The notes under the pieces: model-generated
What the model saw: the letters and a program-made list of their open reading frames with translations, nothing else
What the model was told of the DNA's origin: nothing
Database searches by the model: none
Program-made: the position numbers and the translations under genes
From: Hyphomicrobiales bacterium
GTDB taxonomy: Bacteria > Pseudomonadota > Alphaproteobacteria > Rhizobiales > Beijerinckiaceae
Direction of reading: 5' to 3'
Length of the DNA stretch: 64,000 nt
Assembly: GCA_930633495.1 (NCBI GenBank)
Contig: CAKNFJ010000001.1
Coordinates: forward strand, 2,043,001 to 2,107,000
Shown here: piece after piece, positions 58,884 to 64,000 of the stretch
Numbering within the stretch: the stretch's first letter is position 1
Layout of the letters: every line of letters starts with the position of its first letter

Positions 58884-60302
58884 CTAGTTGTCAGTCTCCG
58901 GCATCTGCGCCACCTCCGGCAGGATATTGCCGATCAGGGACATGAAATCATGCTGCGCCAGAGCGCAAGCCTTGTCCATCAGTAACGGCATCGGGTGCGA
59001 CGGCTCGACCTGCCGATAAAAGGCCGCGACCGCCTTCATCGCGCTCACCGCCTCGGCTCGATTGGCGATCCTGACCACAGGGACAGCATCTGCCGGATCC
59101 ATCGCCGCCACCTCGGCAGCATCGCCGCCGTCTTCCGCCTGCAGGCTCTCGCTCTCGTCGCCGCCATAGTGGCCCTCTGAGCCATCGTCCGAACCGGCCG
59201 TTTCGTCGAACGCGTCGTCGCCGTCGGCAACCGGCAACCGCTCCAGCGGCAGCCGGAACCGGCGCGGCTCTCCGATCTCGAAGACGGCCTTGTCGACATG
59301 CTCGGGAAACATGATCTGGATGACCTCGATCAACGACTTTCCGATCAGTTGCCGGGCCTGTCCGATCAGCAGGACCGCCGGGCTCGAAGGCTCGGTCCTG
59401 CGAAAGTAGCCAAGGCAGGCAGCCAGGGTATCCTTCACTTGAAGGACGCTGGACAGGCTCCCCGGACCGAAGCTCGCGATGTTCGCTGCCGGCGCCTGGA
59501 CATCGGTCGCCGCCGGCGCCGTGCCGACAGCCGGATGGCCCGGCACGCGCCGTGTGACCGCTGCGCCAACAAAGGCGGCGATCTGTTCCAGCAGCCCCTC
59601 CAAGCGCGGAAAGCCGAGCGGATGATCGACACCGACCTTCTCCAGCCAGATCGCGCGCAGCCGCGCAAGCGCTTCGCGCGCCATCTCGATCTGGCCGAGA
59701 ACCCGCGTCAGGTCGTCCGGCTCGGCCTCGCCGAGCGCCGCCTGGATCGTTCCGGCATCGGGATGCTGCTCGCCCTCGACGAGGCGTGTCTCGCCGCTCG
59801 CGACGAGCTGGCTGCGAAAGGCGAAGGCCCCGATGCGACGGCTGGTGAAGAGCGGCGCGTGCTGCAGCGGCAGGACCACCGTGGCCAGCTCGTCGAGCCC
59901 CTGCAGGGCGACCTCGCGCATGATGTGGTCGCCGTCCATCGCCCGCGGATGCATCGCCTCCCACTCACTGCCGAGGATGTCGGCCATGGCTGAGAGGCAG
60001 GCTGCAAATCCCGCCACGTCGCGGTTCAGGATGGTCAGCTTGGCCGCCAGCACGAAGGCCCTGAGATCGCGGGAGCGAGCCAGCAGCTTGCCGATATCGG
60101 CGAAGGCGGCCGGGAATTCGATGCTGGTCCGGTCGAAGGCGACCTGGCGGCCATCATCGTCGCGGCGGAAATACGAAGCCGGCAAAGCGACCTCGAGCCT
60201 CGCCATCACATTCATGAAGTCCAGATCGTCTTCCAGATCCGGCCCGCAAGGATCTTCCGCCGAAACCGGCTTCGACAATTCCGCGAAATTCAGGGCCGTC
60301 AT
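58884..60302 (-). CDS. tssA: Type VI secretion protein TssA
   Basis: A cap or baseplate-associated protein of 472 residues. The ImpA_N domain is at the N-terminus (SAEDPCGPDLEDDLDF, then RSRDLRAFVLAAKLTILNRD and SEWEAMHPRAMDGD). The middle and C-terminal parts differ strongly among TssA classes. Here there is an acidic low-complexity stretch (about 375-410, rich in D, E, S and G) and a helical end (YRQVEPSHPMPLLMDKACAL), similar to the class that lacks a VasJ domain. It is first in the minus-strand operon and probably guides sheath assembly. Confidence 0.9.
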   Translation of the reverse strand: MTALNFAELSKPVSAEDPCGPDLEDDLDFMNVMARLEVALPASYFRRDDDGRQVAFDRTSIEFPAAFADIGKLLARSRDLRAFVLAAKLTILNRDVAGFAACLSAMADILGSEWEAMHPRAMDGDHIMREVALQGLDELATVVLPLQHAPLFTSRRIGAFAFRSQLVASGETRLVEGEQHPDAGTIQAALGEAEPDDLTRVLGQIEMAREALARLRAIWLEKVGVDHPLGFPRLEGLLEQIAAFVGAAVTRRVPGHPAVGTAPAATDVQAPAANIASFGPGSLSSVLQVKDTLAACLGYFRRTEPSSPAVLLIGQARQLIGKSLIEVIQIMFPEHVDKAVFEIGEPRRFRLPLERLPVADGDDAFDETAGSDDGSEGHYGGDESESLQAEDGGDAAEVAAMDPADAVPVVRIANRAEAVSAMKAVAAFYRQVEPSHPMPLLMDKACALAQHDFMSLIGNILPEVAQMPETDN

Positions 60303-60381
60303 CGCTGCTCCTGCTCATGCGCCCGGAGCATTCGGCCGGGGTCCCGGCTTCGCGCCACGGCAAAAACGATGCGACACCGAG

Positions 60382-60408
60382 AGTTTATCGCATCGGGTTC
60401 CTTTGCAA
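60382..60408 (-). promoter_or_regulatory. Tentative promoter of the tss operon
   Basis: On the minus strand TTGCAA (60408-60403) and TAAACT (60387-60382) are 15 bases apart, 80 bases before the tssA start. Spacing is short of ideal. No sigma-54 site (TGGCAC-N5-TTGC) was noticed, but I could not scan this exhaustively. Confidence 0.25.
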
Positions 60409-60474
60409 GATCGGGCATGGCGCCGCGACGGCGCGGAGCATCGCCGGACCGCGGGCGCCGCGCACGGGCAGGCT

Positions 60475-61029
60475 TCACTCGCCGCGCAGGCGGGTCTCGA
60501 CGCGCCGGTTGTCGCCGGACAGCCGATCGGCGACAACCGGCCGCGTCTCGCCATATCCCTTGGGCTGGAGCTTGGCGGTGTCGACCCCCTGTTCTCCAAG
60601 GTACCGGACGACCGCCTGCGCGCGCCGCTGCGACAGGTTGAGGTTATAGGTCGGGTTGCCGGCGGCGTCGGTGTGCCCCTCGACCAGGAAGGACTGCGTG
60701 GCGAGCTGCGGCGCCTTCAGGGCCTTGGCGAACTCGTCGAGATTGAGCTTCGCATCCGGCTCCAGCACGTCAGAGTTGTACTGGAACTTGACGACGAGAT
60801 CGAAGGCGCTCGGCGGCTTGGCCGCCGGCACGACATGGCCGGCCCTGGCGCATTCCGCCTCGGTCCCGACGCACAAGCCTCGGGTGGCGCCGGTCTTGGC
60901 GGCAACGCCGCCCTCGAAATGCTTGACGATGTCGTCCGCCTTGTAGGTCTGGGCCCCGGCCCCCGTCGCCGCGACGAGAGCGCCCCCAGCCAGAAGAGCA
61001 AGAGCGGCGATCCCAGGCTGCTTGCGCAT
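60475..61029 (-). CDS. OmpA-family protein linked to the type VI cluster
   Basis: An exported protein of 184 residues. The signal ends near residue 26 (LVAATGAGAQ). The C-terminal OmpA-like domain (about 75-184) has the peptidoglycan-binding signature LVEGHTDAAGNPTYNLNLSQRRAQAV and GYGETRPV. A short region with two cysteines (GLCVGTEAECARAG, about 52-65) precedes it. There is no membrane helix beyond the signal, so it is periplasmic or bound to the cell wall. It lies between tssA and the divergent vgrG and may help anchor the secretion machine to peptidoglycan. Confidence 0.85.
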   Translation of the reverse strand: MRKQPGIAALALLAGGALVAATGAGAQTYKADDIVKHFEGGVAAKTGATRGLCVGTEAECARAGHVVPAAKPPSAFDLVVKFQYNSDVLEPDAKLNLDEFAKALKAPQLATQSFLVEGHTDAAGNPTYNLNLSQRRAQAVVRYLGEQGVDTAKLQPKGYGETRPVVADRLSGDNRRVETRLRGE

Positions 61030-61147
61030 GAAAGCTCTCCCGATAATCTACGCCATCCGGCGCATGAAGATTGAGGGGACGAATTATGACTCCTCACTCC
61101 ATCTACGTCAATATAAAAATAGCATTCAACCTCGGAGGATTTCCTTG

Positions 61148-63007
61148 ATGTCTTCCAACCCAGGGCAAATCCAAAGAACTGCTTCATTTGCGACGCCGTC
61201 AGGCCTAGATGAATTTTCGCTTATCAAGTTCGAAGCCAGCGAAGCTTTGAGCGAATTATTTACCTATAACGTCGAAGCGACCAGCAAGACTGAGAACGCA
61301 GACCTGCAAAGCATCATGAGCGAGAAGTGCTCGATCAAGTTCACGCTCAAAAACAAAAGCGAACGCGTCCTGAACGGCACGCTGGTGGATGCCCAGTGGT
61401 TCGGCAAGCAGGATGATCTCCACATCTACCGCTTCACGCTCAGGCCCTGGCTGTGGCTGCTGTCGCAGCGCGCCGACTGCCGCATCTTCAAGAACAAGAC
61501 CGTCGTCGACATCATCAAGGAGATCTTCAAAAAGGAGAGCTCGGCGAGCTTCGACGACCGCACCAGCGAGGCGCAGGAGCCGATCGACTATTGCGTCCAG
61601 TATCGCGAGACCGACCTCGACTTCGTTTTGCGCCTGATGGAGCAATACGGCATTTACTATTATTTCAAACACTCCGAGGGCGACCACAAGCTCGTGCTGT
61701 GCGACTCCCGCTCGGCCCATGACCCGGTCAACGCCACCGCCGAACCGAGCTTCAAGGGGGACGCCTCGGCCTATGCCTTCGTGCCGCGCGGCAGCCGCCT
61801 CCCGCGCTCGCAGGTCGAGCATCTGACGCAATGGTCGGCGATCCGGCGCCTGCGCACGGGCAAGTTCGAGCTGAAGGACTACGACTTCGAGAAATCGGAA
61901 TCGGACCTGACGGCCCGCGCCGAGGAAGGCTTTCCGAAGAGCAAGACCTACGAGGCCTATGATTATCCGGCCGCCTATACCGAGCGCGACCGCGGCGAGC
62001 ATTTCGCCCGCGTCATGGCCCAGGCCGAACAGGCCACGGACGACCGGCGCCATGCCGGCGGCGACGCCGCGAGCCTCTATCCCGGCGCGCTGATGAAGCT
62101 GTCGGACCATCCGACCGGTGCCGAGAACGGCGAATACCTCGTGGTGCGCGCCTCGCATGCCTTCGGCATCCAGAGCTATCGCTCGGCAGGGCGCCAGGAC
62201 GAGGCGCTCTATCACGGCTCCTACGAGCTGCAGAAGAGCGACCGGCGTTTCCGCGCTCCGCTCCTCACCCCGCGCCCGACGGTCTACGGGCCGCACACCG
62301 CCAAGGTCGTCGGCGAGAAGAACCGCGGCGAGGAAGGCGATATCGACGTCGACGAATATGGCCGCATCTGGCTGCGCTTCCACTGGGACCGCGAGGACGG
62401 CTCGACCTCCTGCCGCACCCGCGTCGCGCAGATGTGGGCCGGCAAGGGTTGGGGCGGCCAGGTCATCCCGCGCATCGGCCAGGAGGTGATCGTCGAGTAT
62501 ATCGAGGGCAATCCGGACCTGCCGCTCGTCGTCGGCGCCGTGGTCAACGACCAGCACAAGCCGCCCTATGATCTGCCGGCGAACAAGACTCAGTCCGGCA
62601 TCAAGTCGGAATCGACCGACGGGGCCGGCTTCTCCGACACCTATAACGAGATCAAGTTCGAGGACCGCAAGGACAACGAGGTGCTGGAGATCCGGACCGA
62701 GAAGGACCACAAGATCACGGTCAACAACATCGAGACCCGCGATATCGGCGAGCGCTATCAGGGCATGAGCTATGCGCGCGAGACCACGCTGAAGAAAGGC
62801 GACGACAAGCTCGACGTCCAGAACGGCAAGCTCGACGTCGAGGCGCTGACCGAGATCAACCTCAAGGTCGGCGAGAGCAGGATCAAGATGACGCCGGGCA
62901 GCATCGAGATCACCTCGCCCACCATCACGATCAAAAGCCAGGCCGTGACGGAGGTGATGAGCGACGGCACGACCGTCGTGAAAGGCCAGATGGTGCAGAT
63001 CAACTGA
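61148..63007 (+). CDS. vgrG: Type VI secretion spike protein VgrG (TssI)
   Basis: The trimeric tip protein, 619 residues. The ATG at 61148 has GGAGGAT seven bases upstream; an open frame to 61022 is unsupported. The gp27-like base (about 1-370) includes YCVQYRETDLDFVLRLMEQYG and FKHSEGDHKLVLCD. The gp5-like OB fold has ARVAQMWAGKGWGGQ-type residues (RVAQMWAGKGWGGQVIPRIG). The end is a beta-needle (ITSPTITIKSQAVTEV) without an extra effector domain. The first about 65 codons are markedly poorer in GC than the rest. Cargo must therefore ride on a separate adaptor or PAAR protein, neither of which is recognised here. Confidence 0.95.
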   Translation: MSSNPGQIQRTASFATPSGLDEFSLIKFEASEALSELFTYNVEATSKTENADLQSIMSEKCSIKFTLKNKSERVLNGTLVDAQWFGKQDDLHIYRFTLRPWLWLLSQRADCRIFKNKTVVDIIKEIFKKESSASFDDRTSEAQEPIDYCVQYRETDLDFVLRLMEQYGIYYYFKHSEGDHKLVLCDSRSAHDPVNATAEPSFKGDASAYAFVPRGSRLPRSQVEHLTQWSAIRRLRTGKFELKDYDFEKSESDLTARAEEGFPKSKTYEAYDYPAAYTERDRGEHFARVMAQAEQATDDRRHAGGDAASLYPGALMKLSDHPTGAENGEYLVVRASHAFGIQSYRSAGRQDEALYHGSYELQKSDRRFRAPLLTPRPTVYGPHTAKVVGEKNRGEEGDIDVDEYGRIWLRFHWDREDGSTSCRTRVAQMWAGKGWGGQVIPRIGQEVIVEYIEGNPDLPLVVGAVVNDQHKPPYDLPANKTQSGIKSESTDGAGFSDTYNEIKFEDRKDNEVLEIRTEKDHKITVNNIETRDIGERYQGMSYARETTLKKGDDKLDVQNGKLDVEALTEINLKVGESRIKMTPGSIEITSPTITIKSQAVTEVMSDGTTVVKGQMVQIN

Positions 63008-63025
63008 GAACGGCGGGAGCCTGCC

Positions 63026-63574
63026 ATGTCGCGCCTTCGCTTCAGCACCGCTCGCGAAGTCTTCGAGACCTATCCCTCGGCCCGGGAGTTCGTCGGCCTG
63101 GCGCCGACGAACGAGCCACCGCTCACGTTCCTCGCCCGGCTCGCCAAGGGACCGGCGCCGATGGAGGCGGCCGGCTTCTGCGCCTTCCTGCTGCCGCGCC
63201 GCGAGACGGTCTGGTGGGCCCTCCAGGCGGTGCGGTCGATGCAGCCGCCCGGCACGCCGGATCCGGGCCTGGCCACGGCGGAGGCCTGGGTGCGCGAGCC
63301 CGGGGACAAGACCCGCTTCGATGCGCTGCGGCTGGCTCAGTCCGGCGATCGCACGCAGCCGGGCACCTTCATCGCCTGGGCGGCCGGCTATTCCGGCGGC
63401 AGCATGGCCGAGGGCCACGCGATTCCCTGCCCGCCCGACCTGACCGCCAAGATGGCGCGCATCGCCGTCCTCATCGCCATCAACCGCCTGCCGGCACGCG
63501 AGCGCGCAGGTGCATTGCATCGCTGCGTGGAAGCATGCATTCGTTTGGCAGATGACGATCCCGGCACACGCTGA
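63026..63574 (+). CDS. Uncharacterised protein after vgrG (possible DUF6931-type)
   Basis: A 182-residue soluble protein without signal peptide. It has FSTAREVFETYPSAREFVG near the start and repeated helix-like blocks such as MEAAGFCAFLLPRRETVWWAL and LTAKMARIAVLIAINRLPARE. From memory such proteins accompany vgrG or PAAR genes in alphaproteobacteria and resemble the DUF6931 family; this is not certain. It starts 19 bases after vgrG and ends 28 bases before the FHA gene, so it is part of that operon. It could be a cargo adaptor or a chaperone for the spike. Confidence 0.8.
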   Translation: MSRLRFSTAREVFETYPSAREFVGLAPTNEPPLTFLARLAKGPAPMEAAGFCAFLLPRRETVWWALQAVRSMQPPGTPDPGLATAEAWVREPGDKTRFDALRLAQSGDRTQPGTFIAWAAGYSGGSMAEGHAIPCPPDLTAKMARIAVLIAINRLPARERAGALHRCVEACIRLADDDPGTR

Positions 63575-63602
63575 TGCGGGCTGCCGGACCGGGGCGTTCG
63601 CC

Positions 63603-64000
63603 ATGGCTCTGACGCTGACGATCGAGAACGAAACCTCGCTGCCGGACGGCGGCCCGCTGAGCGTGACCGCCGGCGGCGGACGCGGGCTCGATATCGGCCG
63701 CGACCAGCATCTCGACTGGGCACTTCCCGACCCGTCCCGCGCCGTCTCGGGACGTCACTGCGAGATCCGCTACCGCGACGGCGCCTACTGGCTGCGCGAC
63801 GTCTCGACCAACGGCACCTACGTCAATGGCGGCGAGCACCGCGTCCAGTCGCCATATCGGCTGCGTCATGGCGACCGGCTGGAGATCGGCCACTACATCA
63901 TCGCCGTCGCCATCGACGAGGAAGCCGGGCAAGCCTCCGAGCCAGCGCCGCCGCCCCATGCCGCCCGACCGGAAACGCTCTGGTCCTCAAGCGAGGACGC
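63603..64000 (+). CDS. Type VI-associated FHA-domain protein, N-terminal part (cut by window edge)
   Basis: The first 132 residues of a protein that continues past the window. The FHA fold is complete: GRDQHLDWALPDPSRAVSG, then SGRHCEIRYRDGAYWLRDVS in adjacent parts and STNGTYVNG, the phosphothreonine-binding loops. This matches TagH/ImpI-type proteins that lie in type VI clusters and link threonine phosphorylation to secretion. A proline- and alanine-rich linker begins at about residue 110. The rest, and any kinase or phosphatase partner, lies beyond the right edge. Confidence 0.88.
   Translation, partial: MALTLTIENETSLPDGGPLSVTAGGGRGLDIGRDQHLDWALPDPSRAVSGRHCEIRYRDGAYWLRDVSTNGTYVNGGEHRVQSPYRLRHGDRLEIGHYIIAVAIDEEAGQASEPAPPPHAARPETLWSSSED

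Noticed and set aside
61022..61147. An N-terminal extension of VgrG
   Set aside because: The extra 42 residues lie over an AT-rich leader, resemble no VgrG N-terminus, and a strong ribosome site precedes the ATG at 61148.
1..64000. CRISPR arrays, tRNA or rRNA genes, insertion sequences, prophage
   Set aside because: No regularly spaced repeats, no cloverleaf-like or rRNA sequence and no transposase or integrase frame was noticed. A short non-coding RNA in a gap cannot be excluded by eye.

Overview
The window reads as high-GC chromosomal DNA of an alphaproteobacterium of the Hyphomicrobiales, perhaps a Bosea-like genus. This is inferred from codon use, Aap- and Liv-type transporters, an RpiR/GntR-style catabolic layout and the type VI secretion gene order. 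No rRNA or tRNA gene and no marker gene was seen, so the genus is a guess. Coding density is high. The longest stretch without a gene is 264 bases (7456-7719), and it is filled by a repeat element.

Region by region. (1) 1-6026: the end of an RND multidrug efflux pair, then a convergent L,D-transpeptidase and an AspT/YidE-type transporter with regulatory RCK domains. (2) 6176-13280: a branched-chain-type ABC importer (binding protein, two permeases, two ATPases) and a cupin. A convergent PhzS-like flavin monooxygenase carries the same palindromic operator as the importer promoter, so the two units look co-regulated. (3) 13375-14304: a diacylglycerol-kinase-type lipid kinase. (4) 25816-14343, all on the minus strand: an N-formylglutamate-amidohydrolase-like protein and an M20 peptidase, then a nine-gene operon: Dpp-type ABC importer, isochorismatase-like hydrolase, glutamine-synthetase-like ligase, RpiR regulator and lactonase-like amidohydrolase. 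A shared 12-base motif sits at both promoters. (5) 34222-26034: a kynurenine-type module with kynureninase, an AapJQM amino-acid importer lacking its ATPase, a divergent GntR regulator, a YtcJ-like amidohydrolase and a likely arylformamidase. (6) 34253-38550: a GH3 beta-glucosidase divergent from opgG (periplasmic glucan synthesis).

(7) 38716-48678 is the least ordinary stretch. A small exported protein is followed by three translationally coupled genes: a Sel1-repeat protein whose N-terminal caspase-like domain has lost both catalytic residues, an apparently active caspase fused to a formylglycine-enzyme-like domain, and an N-twitch radical SAM protein. A second tight unit encodes an outer-membrane beta-barrel, a 170-residue protein of unknown function, a protein with two glycosyltransferase modules and an unknown protein. 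(8) 48730-64000: most of a type VI secretion system. tssA, B, C, hcp, E, F, G and clpV are on the minus strand, with an OmpA-like protein. vgrG, an uncharacterised protein and the start of an FHA protein are on the plus strand. A peptidoglycan-binding metzincin-like protein just behind clpV is a good effector candidate. The membrane-complex genes (tssJ, K, L, M) are not in the window and probably lie beyond its right edge.

The main themes are import and breakdown of nitrogen-containing and aromatic compounds, envelope glycans, and secretion. The best candidate for an undescribed system is the caspase/pseudocaspase/radical SAM cassette at 39041-44233.
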